Origin: Rubricoccus sp038746605
Lineage (GTDB): Bacteria > Bacteroidota > Rhodothermia > Rhodothermales > Rubricoccaceae
Length of the DNA: 64,000 bases
Direction of reading: 5' to 3'
Assembly (NCBI GenBank): GCA_038746605.1
Contig: JBCDKM010000004.1
Span: 62,001 to 126,000, forward strand
Made by a program: the position numbers and the translations under genes. The notes beneath the pieces are model-generated. The model saw nothing but the letters and a program-made list of their open reading frames with translations, made no database searches and had not been told where the DNA came from. Shown piece by piece: positions 6,984-16,089 of this stretch. The first letter of the stretch is position 1; the number at the start of each line of letters is the position of its first letter.

Positions 6984-9900
6984 CTACGCCGCAGCCGCAG
7001 CAGCCTCTGTCTCCATCGCCTCCGCCACCGAGGCGGCCAGGGTCGCGAGCAGTGCCTCCGCCTCGGCCAGCGTCCGCACCTGCTGCACAATCGCGCGGAG
7101 CCGCCCGGACCGGCTGTCCTTCATCACGTATCGCTTGCCCGTCGCCGCCAGCGCGGCCATGAACGGCTCCAGCACGAAGGCGTGGAAGTAGGGGTCCGCG
7201 TCGTCCGGCACGGTCAGGAAGAGGCGCTCGTTCTTCCACACCACGCGCGGGAGGCGCATCGCGTGGGCGCTCGGCTTCATCCGCGAGAGCGTCAGCAGCG
7301 TCTCCACCTCCGGCGGCACCGGTCCGAACCGGTCCGCCAACTCCTCCCGGAAGGCGTCGGCGTCCTCCACGGTCTCCACCGCCCCGATGCGGCGGTACAG
7401 ATCCAGCCGCTCCACCGGGTTTGTCACGTACGTCTGCGGGATGAACACATCGCCCTCCACGTCCACCGTCGGGTCTGGAGCGGGAGGCGCCGGCGCGTCC
7501 TCGCCGAACACCTCCGCGAACTCGTCCGCGCGAAGCTCCTGCACCGCCTCGTCCAGAATCTGGTGGTACGTCTCGAATCCCACGTCTTCGATGAACCCGC
7601 TCTGCTCCGCGCCCAGCATGTTGCCCGCACCCCGGATGTCGAGGTCGCGCATCGAGATGTTGAACCCGCTCCCGAGGTCACTGAACTCCTCCACGGCCTG
7701 GAGCCGCGCCCGAGCCTCGCGCGTGAGCCCCTGGATGCTCGGCACGAGGAGGTAGCAGAACGCCCGCTGGTCGTTGCGCCCCACCCGACCGCGCAGCTGG
7801 TGGAGGTCCGCCAGCCCGTGCCGCTCCGCGTGGTTCACGAGGATCGTGTTGGCGTTGCTCACGTCCAGTCCACTTTCCACGATGGTGGTGCTCACCAGCA
7901 CATCGAACCGGCCATCCATGAAGTCCAGCATGATGCGCTCCAACTCCGAGGACGGCATCTGGCCGTGCGCGAACCGCACGCGAACGTCCGGCGCGAGGCC
8001 CTGGATGATCCCGGCCATCTGCTCGATGTCCCGCACCCGGTTGTGGACGAAAAACACCTGCCCTCCGCGATTCACTTCGTACAGGATCGCATCGCGAATG
8101 AGATCCTTGGAGTACGTGTGAATCTCCGTCACCACCGGCTGCCGGTTGGGCGGAGGCGTCTGGATGACAGACAGATCCCGCGCGCCGAGGAGCGAGAACT
8201 GCAACGTGCGTGGAATGGGCGTCGCGGTCAACGTGAGCGTATCCACGTTCGGGCGGAGCTTCCGCAGCTTCTCTTTCACGGAGACACCGAACTTCTGCTC
8301 CTCGTCCACGATCAGCAGCCCGAGGTCCTTGAATCTGACATCCTTCGAGACCACCCGGTGCGTCCCGATCACCACGTCTATCTCTCCCGCCTCAATGTTC
8401 TTGATAACTTCTTTCTGCTCGTCCTTGGGCACGAATCGTGAGAGCTGCGCGATGCGGATCGGGTAGCGCCCCATCCTCTCCGTGAACGTCTCGATGTGCT
8501 GCCGCGCGAGGATCGTCGTCGGTACCACCACGGCGACCTGCTTGCCGTCCTGCACCGCCTTGAACGCTGCGCGCACGGCCACCTCGGTCTTGCCGAAGCC
8601 CACGTCGCCGCAGACGAGGCGATCCATCGGGACGGCCTGCTCCATGTCCGCCTTCACCGCGTCAATGGCGGCGGCCTGGTCGGGCGTCTCCTCGTACTGG
8701 AAGGTGGCCTCCATCTCGCGCTGCCAGATCTGGTCGGCCGCGAAGGCGTAGCCGTCGCTCGCGCGGCGGGCCGCGTAGATCTTGATGAGGTCTCGCGCGA
8801 TGTCCTTGACGCGCTTTTTCGTGCGCGCCTTGAGCCGATCCCAGGCGCCCGTGCCCAGCTTGGTCAGTCTCGGCTGGTGGCCCTCCTTGCCGGTGTACTT
8901 GTGCAGCTTGTGGAGCGCCGCCACGTTGACGAACAACTCGTCGCCGTCGCGGAAGACGAGGCGGACGGCCTCCTGCTTCTGCTCGCGGACGGTGATGGTC
9001 TGCAACCCCGCAAACTTCCCGATGCCGTAGTCCACGTGCACCACGAAGTCGCCGGGCTTGAGAGCACGGACCTCGCGGAGGGTGAGCCCGCCCGTTGAGC
9101 GCTTCCGCTTGCGCGCGGTAGGGCGGTGGTAGCGAGAGAAGATCTGGTGGTCCGTGTAGACGGCCAGCCGCTCGCCCGGCAACTCGAACCCCTCATGCAG
9201 CGACTCGACCAACAGATCGGCGGGCGGCTCCTTGCCGACCTCGCGGTCGCCACCGAGGAGGTCGAAGAGGCGGTTCTTCTGGGAGGCGCTGTCGCAGACG
9301 ATGACAGTTCGCCACTGATCGGCGCGGGCCTGGAGCGTCTCGCGGAGGCGGACCACCTCGCCGTTTACCTCCGGCTGCGGCCGACCGCCGAGGTCGAGGG
9401 TCTCGTCTGCGTTGGTGGAGGTAAACGTGCCGAAGAGGAGCCGCGAGCGTTCGGCGAGGAGTGAACCGAGCGTTTCGGGACTCAAATAGCGCGTTTCGGG
9501 CGGTGGCGGAGGTAGGGTGTCCTTGTCTAGGTTCAGAGCCTCGTAAGCCGTTGTGGTGAAACGGTATAGGGCTTCTGTGATCTCTATCATCCGCCCTTCG
9601 TCGAACGTAGCTAACGGCGTATCGGGGGGTAAAAACGAGAGGGGGGTCACGCCCTCTGCTCCGTCATCCGCCCTGGTTTCTCCGAGGTTCGGGACCAGTC
9701 GGGCCACTTCGAGGCGCGCGACGGAGCGCTGGTTGACCGGATCGAACTCGCGGATCTCATCGAGCTCGTCGCCGAAGAACTCGAGGCGGATCGGGAAGCC
9801 GCCGGCGAAGGGATACACGTCTAGGATGCCGCCGCGCGTCGCCACTTCGCCGGGCGCGCTCACGAACTCGACCGGCTCGAAGCCCTGGCCCGTCAGCCGG

Positions 9901-10382
9901 TCCATGAGCGCTGCCGGTTCCATCTCGTCCCCGACCCGGACGGTGAGTGTCTCGTCTTGCACCGCCTCGGGCGGCGGCACCAACTCGCTGATCGCCTCGA
10001 CGCTGGTCACGAGGATCCCGCGGAAGCCGTCGCGCAGTCGGCCGAGGGCGTCGGCGCGTTGCACGAGGGGGAGAGAGTCAGCGAGTTGGTCGGGGTCGTA
10101 GGGGGCGTGGCCGGTGGGGGGGAAGAAGAGGACCCGGTCGTCGCTCCCGAGCAGTTGCTCCAGATCGGAGCGCAGGTAGTCGGCTGACTCGCTCTCGGGA
10201 AGCAGCGCGACGACGGGCCCGCCGAGTTCGTCGAGAAGGTCGGCCAGCGCGAAGGCCGGGAGCGATCCGGCGGCATTCTTAATGCGGACGGCCTCGCCGG
10301 GTGTGAGCACCTCGGCGCGGTCGCGGAGGGAGTGGAAGGCGGGGGAGGAGGCGACGGCCTCGCGGAGGTCTTGGATCGTCAC
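6984..10382 (-). CDS. mfd: Transcription-repair coupling factor
   Basis: 1132 residues, close to the usual Mfd length. The N-terminal third is the UvrB-like region. The RNA-polymerase-interacting domain is near residue 447 (FVVHVDYGIGKFAGL). The translocase has Walker A GDVGFGKTEVA near residue 590, the Walker B-type box VDEEQKFGV near 692, TATPIPRTL, and the RG(R)VGR helicase motif QLRGRVGRNDQRAF. The C-terminal TRCF domain follows. Mfd removes stalled RNA polymerase at lesions and recruits UvrA. It is monocistronic as far as can be seen; a family A repeat lies right after its stop. Confidence 0.97.
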   Translation of the reverse strand: MTIQDLREAVASSPAFHSLRDRAEVLTPGEAVRIKNAAGSLPAFALADLLDELGGPVVALLPESESADYLRSDLEQLLGSDDRVLFFPPTGHAPYDPDQLADSLPLVQRADALGRLRDGFRGILVTSVEAISELVPPPEAVQDETLTVRVGDEMEPAALMDRLTGQGFEPVEFVSAPGEVATRGGILDVYPFAGGFPIRLEFFGDELDEIREFDPVNQRSVARLEVARLVPNLGETRADDGAEGVTPLSFLPPDTPLATFDEGRMIEITEALYRFTTTAYEALNLDKDTLPPPPPETRYLSPETLGSLLAERSRLLFGTFTSTNADETLDLGGRPQPEVNGEVVRLRETLQARADQWRTVIVCDSASQKNRLFDLLGGDREVGKEPPADLLVESLHEGFELPGERLAVYTDHQIFSRYHRPTARKRKRSTGGLTLREVRALKPGDFVVHVDYGIGKFAGLQTITVREQKQEAVRLVFRDGDELFVNVAALHKLHKYTGKEGHQPRLTKLGTGAWDRLKARTKKRVKDIARDLIKIYAARRASDGYAFAADQIWQREMEATFQYEETPDQAAAIDAVKADMEQAVPMDRLVCGDVGFGKTEVAVRAAFKAVQDGKQVAVVVPTTILARQHIETFTERMGRYPIRIAQLSRFVPKDEQKEVIKNIEAGEIDVVIGTHRVVSKDVRFKDLGLLIVDEEQKFGVSVKEKLRKLRPNVDTLTLTATPIPRTLQFSLLGARDLSVIQTPPPNRQPVVTEIHTYSKDLIRDAILYEVNRGGQVFFVHNRVRDIEQMAGIIQGLAPDVRVRFAHGQMPSSELERIMLDFMDGRFDVLVSTTIVESGLDVSNANTILVNHAERHGLADLHQLRGRVGRNDQRAFCYLLVPSIQGLTREARARLQAVEEFSDLGSGFNISMRDLDIRGAGNMLGAEQSGFIEDVGFETYHQILDEAVQELRADEFAEVFGEDAPAPPAPDPTVDVEGDVFIPQTYVTNPVERLDLYRRIGAVETVEDADAFREELADRFGPVPPEVETLLTLSRMKPSAHAMRLPRVVWKNERLFLTVPDDADPYFHAFVLEPFMAALAATGKRYVMKDSRSGRLRAIVQQVRTLAEAEALLATLAASVAEAMETEAAAAAA

Positions 10383-10471
10383 GGCACGCAGAACAGCCGC
10401 CGCGCCCTCTAAGCAGGCCCGGCGGCGGTGGGATGAGTCGGAAAAACGATTGCGCCGCGAGCGGGGTCCGG

Positions 10472-10972
10472 CTACTTGTCCCCTGCGAAGAGAACCTGCC
10501 CGGAGTTCACCGTCACTGTGTCATCGGCCGTGCCTCCCGTCGGGCTGAAGGGGTACGTCTCACCGGTGAACGCGAGCCGGACGCTCTGGCCCTCTTCGTC
10601 GGTCACGGCGAGGTCGGCCCAGCCGTGAGTCGTTTTGTCCAGCATGCGCACGGTGCCGTCTACCCTGGCCACCTCGGCGGCGACGACGAACGGGCCGAGT
10701 TCATCCTGGTCTTTGTCCGGGATGGCCTCCAGCACGACGAGCGTGCAGCCGCCCGTGCTGCACCAGTCCGCATCGCGAGAGAAGGCCACGGCATCCTTGA
10801 GCCCGTCGCCGTTCAAATCGGCCCAGGCGAGCGTCCAGCGTGTGGCGTCGGCGGTGGCGTCGAACGGCGCGATGTAGGCGAGGAGGGTCTATTGCGCCTG
10901 TACTACCACGCGCGCGTCTACGGTGGAGTCCGGCGTGGCGGTGACGAGCAGGAAAGAGAGGAGCGCGATCAT
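10472..10972 (-). pseudogene. Small secreted protein gene interrupted by an in-frame amber codon
   Basis: From ATG at 10972 the frame reads a signal peptide (MIALLSFLLVTATPD), continues to VVVQAQ, meets TAG at 10889-10891, and then continues in the same frame as TLLAYIAPFDATADATRW, ADLNGDGLKDAVAF and on to the stop at 10472. Reading through the amber gives a ~166-residue protein with an FG-GAP/VCBS-like NGDGLKD calcium-binding-type segment. One base change (for example CAG to TAG) would explain it. It is either a recent pseudogene or a sequencing error. The gap 10973-11211 holds only a hairpin (TTCGTCCG/CGGACGAA, 11146-11166) without a T-run. Confidence 0.7.
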
Positions 10973-11211
10973 GGGAGAGAGAATCAAACCCTGCGAGGGT
11001 GCCGCCCGTCCTGTCATACGGGAGAGGGGGAGGGCCTCGGTCGTGGGCAGTGTGAGGACTGCAAGGAGGAAGCCCGCGTCCTCTCCCACGATCCGTGCTG
11101 GAGCCAATGGCTCTGGCGAGCCGTCCCTCGCTGTTCCGGAAACGCTTCGTCCGGTTATCGGACGAATCCGGAGATCCCTGCTTCGTCCCGGCGCCGGGGT
11201 GTCTCGCCGCG

Positions 11212-12150
11212 CTACGGCGCGGTCCCCGCGATGGCGTGACGGACAAACCCGCCGCCTGCCTCAATGCGCCCGCGAGCGGCCTCGGCGTCCACGTCGGCGA
11301 GAAGCATGACGAGGGCCGTTTTGACGTGCCCGCCTGCCTGCTCCAGCGTCGCGCCCGCCGTCTCGTAGTCCACGTCCGTCGCGATCATGACAATCCGCCG
11401 CGAGCGCTCCACGAGCTTCGCGTTGGTCATCATCAGGTCCACCATCATGTTCTCGTAGACCTTGCCCATGCGGATCATGGCAGCAGTCGAGAGCATGTTG
11501 AGAATCAGCTTGGTGGCCGTTCCGCTCTTCATCCGCGTGGAGCCCATGATGACCTCGGGGCCGACATCGGCGCACATGGACACGTCCGTGATGTCGGCGA
11601 GGTCGGAGGCTTCGAAGGCATCGCGCGGATTGCAGGTCACAAACAGCGTCCTCGCGCCGATCTCCTTCGCGCGGCGGACTGCCCCGGCCACGTAGGGCGT
11701 CCGGCGGCTGGCGGCGATACCGCAGACCACGTCGCGCGCGGTTACGCCCGCCTCGTTGATGTGGTCGGCGCCGTTGGACTCGTGGTCTTCCGCGCCCTCT
11801 TGTGCGACGAACATCGCGGCGTTGCCTCCCGCAATGAGGCCCTGCACCATTTCCGGCGCTGTGCCGAACGTGGGGGGGCACTCGGCGGCATCCAGTACGC
11901 CGAGGCGCCCGCTGGTACCCGCGCCTGCATAGAAAAGTCGACCGCCGTTTTGGAACGATCCTACAAGAATCTCGACGGCCTGCGCTACATAGGGTAACTC
12001 CGGCGTGACGGCGGCTACAGCCCGTTGGTCCTCGCTGTGGATGATCTCCAGCACCTCGGGCAGCGGCGCCACGTCGATCTGCATCGAGCGGGGATTGCGC
12101 TTCTCCGTTGTGAGTTTCTGGAGTTGCGCGAAGAGGGCGGGGTCAGACAC
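11212..12150 (-). CDS. murQ: N-acetylmuramic acid 6-phosphate etherase
   Basis: 312 residues with the SIS-domain signature GRLFYAGAGTSGRLGVLDAAE, IAGGNAAMF, EDHESNG, RRTPYVAGA and GPEVIMGSTRMKSGTATK. All of these are typical of MurQ, which cleaves the lactyl ether of MurNAc-6-phosphate during recycling of peptidoglycan fragments in the cytoplasm. No AnmK or AmgK partner is adjacent. The gene overlaps the 3' end of the upstream TPR-CHAT gene by 8 bp, so the two are probably cotranscribed, which is an unusual pairing. Confidence 0.95.
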   Translation of the reverse strand: MSDPALFAQLQKLTTEKRNPRSMQIDVAPLPEVLEIIHSEDQRAVAAVTPELPYVAQAVEILVGSFQNGGRLFYAGAGTSGRLGVLDAAECPPTFGTAPEMVQGLIAGGNAAMFVAQEGAEDHESNGADHINEAGVTARDVVCGIAASRRTPYVAGAVRRAKEIGARTLFVTCNPRDAFEASDLADITDVSMCADVGPEVIMGSTRMKSGTATKLILNMLSTAAMIRMGKVYENMMVDLMMTNAKLVERSRRIVMIATDVDYETAGATLEQAGGHVKTALVMLLADVDAEAARGRIEAGGGFVRHAIAGTAP

Positions 12151-14794
12151 GTCGGCGGCGTTGGGTGAGGACCCAAGCTACCGAGCCGGTGAGGGCAAGC
12201 CCCGCGAAGAGCGCGAGCCAGAATCCAAACCGAGAAGGTGTCTCCCAGGGGGCTGGCGCGATGCCGCCGGAGAGGACGGCGGGCGCCCAGTAGAACGGGC
12301 TTGCATCGATCTCGTCCGCACTCGCGAGATACTGAATCTGAGCGTTCTGCAACGCCCGGTCCTTGCTCAGGCCGTCTGCTAGCCCGTCATAGAAGCCGCC
12401 CATGATCTCGACCGTCGCGCGGTCGTCCACCGGCCAAAGGGTAGCGAGAGCGCTCTTCGCCCCGGCGGCGCGCACGCCATACTGCATCCCAATCATGCCC
12501 TCGCCGCGAAGCGCTCGGCCTCGCGCGGTGGAGCATCCCGAGAGAACGACGAGGTCGGCGTTGAGAGGTCGGCTTTCCAGCTCGTAGAGGTGCAGTGTGC
12601 CGTCGTCCGGGGCGGCGGGATCGTCCGTAAGGGTGATCTGGCTATAGAGCGGGAATTCCGGGTTGGCGGCGGCGTGCGAGGCGAGGTGAATGAGCCCGGC
12701 CTCGCTGATCTCTTCGAGAAGCGCGGCCTCGGTGGCGTCCTCGTCGAGGCGGAAGAGGGAAGAGGGTAACGCGCGGCGCACACGTCGGGCTTCATCGCCC
12801 ACAAAGGGCAGGTCGCTCTGGTCCTCGAATTCGGTGCGGCCGAAGACAAGGCGCTCCCCGCCGCTGGTGCCCGAGGCGGACGTGACGAGGAGCGCTGCTG
12901 CTAGTTCAGTCGAGACGGGGTGCTCGCGAACGAGGTACTGGGCGGTTCGGTAGTCATCCGTCGGGCCACCCGGCTCCACGAGCATCCCGAACGGAATCGT
13001 CGCGAGATCCGCTGGCGGGATGGTGACGATCCCTGCTCCCTCCGGGATCGCGTCTCGAATGGGATCGACGAGGAGGGTGTAGAGTCGTTCCAGGGCCGCG
13101 ATCTGGAACTCAGGGTCTGTCGCCATCGCGTCGCCTTCGCCCTCGCGCCACATGGAGGAGATGTCGGCCTTCGCCTCGCGGATTTCTGCCGTCGTGGTGG
13201 GAAGTTCGCGAGCGCTCACACCGTCCGAGCTGACGAGAAACGCCCAGCTGGCGTCGTCTCCGAGGAGGTAGGAGACGAGAACCTGTCGGCGGCTCGCGAG
13301 GGTGTCGGTCAGCGCGACGAGGTCGAGGTCGGGCGGGGGCTCCAGTTCCAGCCCCGAGGTCTCCGCCAGGATGCGTTGGATCCGGGTAGCCTCAGCGTCC
13401 AGGGCAGCTCGTTCGGAGGCGGGGGCACTCGGAAGTGCGAGGCGGACGCCGTCTAGAGCATCGAGGAGGCTATCGACGCGAAGGCGGTCTTCGGACTCCA
13501 GGCTCACGCGAGCCTGGAGGCTGGCACGGAGGTCGAAGAGACGGCGAGCCCGCGAGGCATCGAGCATCTGGAATGCACTGTCCGCGTCGCCAGAACGGGC
13601 GAGGAGAGCCGCAAGACGGGCGTACGGTTGGGCGGTCTGCTCCGAAGCCGAGAGACTCCAGTCCTGCAGGCCCTGGCGCTGCCGGATGGTTTCCCCAAGG
13701 GCGATGGCTTCCTCGTAGCGATCTCGTGCTGTGGCGTTTGCTCCGTCCGCCTCGGCGATGCGGCCGAGGGCGAGGAGAGCGTCTAGCGCACGGTTGGGCA
13801 GCACCTCGTCTCTGGCGGACGCAAGGGCGCGCTCGAAGGCCACCCGGGCCTGCGAGAGGTCGCCGGTAGCTTCGGCGAGGTCGCCCTCCGTCATCCAGCG
13901 CTCCACTACGACGTAGCCCGCGTAGGAGGCCGCCGCATTCACGGTGGGGATCGCGTCGCGGATCGCGTCTGACGCGCGGGTCTCATCGCCCATCGCGAGG
14001 AGCGCGCGCGCGATGGTGATCTGCGCCATCGCGCGCTCCGGAGACTGGTAGTCGCTGTCGCCGTACAGAGTCAACGCGCTCTCAGCGAGCCGACGGACCT
14101 CCGAGAACGCGGATGATGACATCGCTCCTTGGTCGATCTGGCGTTGGAGGGTAAGTGCCTGTTCGAGTTGGATCTCTCCGAGCGATTCGCGGACCAAGAC
14201 GGAGTCCAGGTTGGCCTGCGCCAAGGAGTCCGCGAGGCGGAGGTAGGTGCGGGCGCGAACAGGATCCTGGACTTCCGCGAAGGTCAGGGCAGCATTTATG
14301 TACGCGGTGATGCCTCGGTAGGGGGGAAGGTCGGCCGCCATGGCGGCTGCGCGGCTGTATTCCTCCGTAGACGCCTGCGTCTGCCCTAGTCGTGAGAGCA
14401 GGAAGCCCCGATTCAGGTGGTAGTCCACCCATTCGTTCGGTGAGATCTTGCCCTTGTACAAGCGGCTGTATTCGCTGAGGGCGGCTTCGGTCTCCTCGAT
14501 GTCGTCGAGGAGAAGCAGAGCCACGATCTCGTTCATGCCGAGCGAGGCGGCACAATCGGCCTCGCGACCGCGGTGCGGGATGTAGCGCTCGCGAACCTCC
14601 ACTAGGAAAGTGCGGAGCGCTGCGTCACCGTCTGCGAGGCTCTCGGAAAGGGCCACGTCCATCTCGCCCGCGTCTTGGATACAGCCAGGAGTTGAGCCTC
14701 GGTCTTCCGACTGCGCGGGGGAAAGGGTGGGGGTGAGGACGAGCGTCCCTGCCGTGAGGGACGCCAGGAGCAGGCCCCAGCGGATTCGGTTCAT
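12143..14794 (-). CDS. TPR-CHAT domain protein, exported and membrane-anchored
   Basis: 883 residues from ATG at 14794; the frame extends upstream, but only this start gives the signal peptide MNRIRWGLLLASLTAGT. Residues ~100-450 are TPR-like helical pairs. A CHAT (caspase HetF-associated with TPR) peptidase domain follows, with the catalytic His in LIHLASHAAANP (about 700) and Cys in VVLSGCSTARGR (about 750), then AAGAKSALATLWPVDD and FYWAPAVLSGG. A last hydrophobic helix, FWLALFAGLALTGSVAWVL, ends in RRRR, as expected for a C-terminal membrane anchor. The protease domain would then lie on the outer side of the inner membrane. Substrate unknown; related domains act in stress and defence proteolysis. 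Confidence 0.88.
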   Translation of the reverse strand: MNRIRWGLLLASLTAGTLVLTPTLSPAQSEDRGSTPGCIQDAGEMDVALSESLADGDAALRTFLVEVRERYIPHRGREADCAASLGMNEIVALLLLDDIEETEAALSEYSRLYKGKISPNEWVDYHLNRGFLLSRLGQTQASTEEYSRAAAMAADLPPYRGITAYINAALTFAEVQDPVRARTYLRLADSLAQANLDSVLVRESLGEIQLEQALTLQRQIDQGAMSSSAFSEVRRLAESALTLYGDSDYQSPERAMAQITIARALLAMGDETRASDAIRDAIPTVNAAASYAGYVVVERWMTEGDLAEATGDLSQARVAFERALASARDEVLPNRALDALLALGRIAEADGANATARDRYEEAIALGETIRQRQGLQDWSLSASEQTAQPYARLAALLARSGDADSAFQMLDASRARRLFDLRASLQARVSLESEDRLRVDSLLDALDGVRLALPSAPASERAALDAEATRIQRILAETSGLELEPPPDLDLVALTDTLASRRQVLVSYLLGDDASWAFLVSSDGVSARELPTTTAEIREAKADISSMWREGEGDAMATDPEFQIAALERLYTLLVDPIRDAIPEGAGIVTIPPADLATIPFGMLVEPGGPTDDYRTAQYLVREHPVSTELAAALLVTSASGTSGGERLVFGRTEFEDQSDLPFVGDEARRVRRALPSSLFRLDEDATEAALLEEISEAGLIHLASHAAANPEFPLYSQITLTDDPAAPDDGTLHLYELESRPLNADLVVLSGCSTARGRALRGEGMIGMQYGVRAAGAKSALATLWPVDDRATVEIMGGFYDGLADGLSKDRALQNAQIQYLASADEIDASPFYWAPAVLSGGIAPAPWETPSRFGFWLALFAGLALTGSVAWVLTQRRRRV

Positions 14795-14896
14795 TCGTCG
14801 GGCCGTGGTGGGAGGACGATGCGCTAGGATAGCCGGGCCTCTGGCGTTCGGCAACTGTCCTCCCCTTGACCGGTACATCCTGGCCCCCTTCCGCCC

Positions 14897-16075
14897 ATGT
14901 ACCTGCAATCTCTTCGTCTCCACGCCTTTCGCGCGCACGAGGACACCCACCTAGACCTTCTCTCAGGCGTCAATCTTTTTGTGGGTGCTAACGGCGCCGG
15001 GAAGACAAACCTCCTCGAGGCCGTTCACTATCTCTGTCTCTCCAAGAGCTTTCTGACCTCCACGGACTCGCACGCTGTGCGTCGGGGAGCGACGTTCTTC
15101 GAGGTAGAGGGAATGTTCGATGGAGAACGGCGCTCAGCCCTCCGCGTTCGGCTGGCATACGCCCCGTCCGAGGGGAAAAAGGCATTTGTGAACGGATCGC
15201 CGTTGGAGCGGCTGGCAGATCTCGTGGGACGGGTGCCCGTCGTGGTGATGTCGCCTGCTGACCACCTGCTGACGGAGGGGGGGCCGTCTGAGCGGCGGCG
15301 CTTCCTCGATCAGACGCTCAGCCAGGCTTACCCCGTCTACCTCGATGATCTCCTGAAGTACCGCCGTGCGCTCAAGCAGCGAAACGCACTCTTGCTGCAG
15401 ATGCGCCGTGGCAAAGCCTTCGCGCCCGGCACCACCGAGGCTTGGAACGAGGAACTCGCCACACTCGGGGCTCGGATCGTACGCCGACGTCGCCGCTTTT
15501 TGGAGCGCTTCGCAGGCTTTCTCCGTGAGGCCTACACCCTCCTCGGCGCGACGGGGGAGGAGCCCTCCGCCACCTACGCGCCCTCCGTCGCTGCAAAGGG
15601 CGAGGATCCTACCGAGGCGGACGACACCGAGGCCTTTCGGCAGGCGCTCGCCCGCGCCAACCGACGCGAGCGTGACATGGGGCGCACCCTCGTTGGTCCC
15701 CACCTCGATGAGGTTTCGCTCACACTGGATGGGTTCGAGGTCCGGCCGTACGCCTCACAAGGCCAGCACCGCACCATGGGCCTCGCGATGAGAATCGCCA
15801 CGGCGCTCTTCCTTCGCGATCATCTCGATGAGCCCCCGCTTCTCCTCCTCGACGATGTGTTCGGTGCCCTCGACCCAGAGCGTACCCGTGCGGTCCTTGA
15901 CCTCCTGACCTCTGATGCCGTTGGGCAGAGCCTGCTGACCTCTGCCCGTGCAGATCCGTTCGCCGGTGTTCTCACCTTCGATGGGGTTGAGCATCGGGCG
16001 TTTTCGGTTGTATCTGGAGATGTCGTCCCGCTCCAAGAGGGTACCCTGGCAGACGCTCCCGCTCCTTCCTCCTGA
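14897..16075 (+). CDS. recF: DNA replication and repair protein RecF
   Basis: 392 residues. The N-terminal MYLQSLRLHAFRAHEDTHLD and Walker A GANGAGKTNLLEA (about 30-41) are canonical. The ABC-type signature region SQGQHRTMGLAMRIA and Walker B LLLLDDVFGALDPERT lie near the C-terminus. RecF loads RecA at gaps with RecO and RecR. In many bacteria it sits by dnaA-dnaN-gyrB, but here it is between the CHAT gene (divergent, 102-bp shared promoter region) and an M48 protease gene 14 bp downstream. Confidence 0.96.
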   Translation: MYLQSLRLHAFRAHEDTHLDLLSGVNLFVGANGAGKTNLLEAVHYLCLSKSFLTSTDSHAVRRGATFFEVEGMFDGERRSALRVRLAYAPSEGKKAFVNGSPLERLADLVGRVPVVVMSPADHLLTEGGPSERRRFLDQTLSQAYPVYLDDLLKYRRALKQRNALLLQMRRGKAFAPGTTEAWNEELATLGARIVRRRRRFLERFAGFLREAYTLLGATGEEPSATYAPSVAAKGEDPTEADDTEAFRQALARANRRERDMGRTLVGPHLDEVSLTLDGFEVRPYASQGQHRTMGLAMRIATALFLRDHLDEPPLLLLDDVFGALDPERTRAVLDLLTSDAVGQSLLTSARADPFAGVLTFDGVEHRAFSVVSGDVVPLQEGTLADAPAPSS

Positions 16076-16089
16076 TCCCATCTCATCCC

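Noticed and set aside
6493..7191. Plus-strand open frame with PGLPK-type heptads
   Set aside because: It has no ribosome-binding site, runs through two long repeats and into the antisense of mfd, so the heptads come from the 21-bp DNA repeat.
11146..11166. Hairpin TTCGTCCG/CGGACGAA downstream of murQ as a terminator
   Set aside because: No T-run follows on either strand, so it is not supported as an intrinsic terminator.
10433..11239. Plus-strand open frame of 268 codons
   Set aside because: It is antisense to the interrupted secreted-protein gene; its composition is that of a GC-rich shadow frame.
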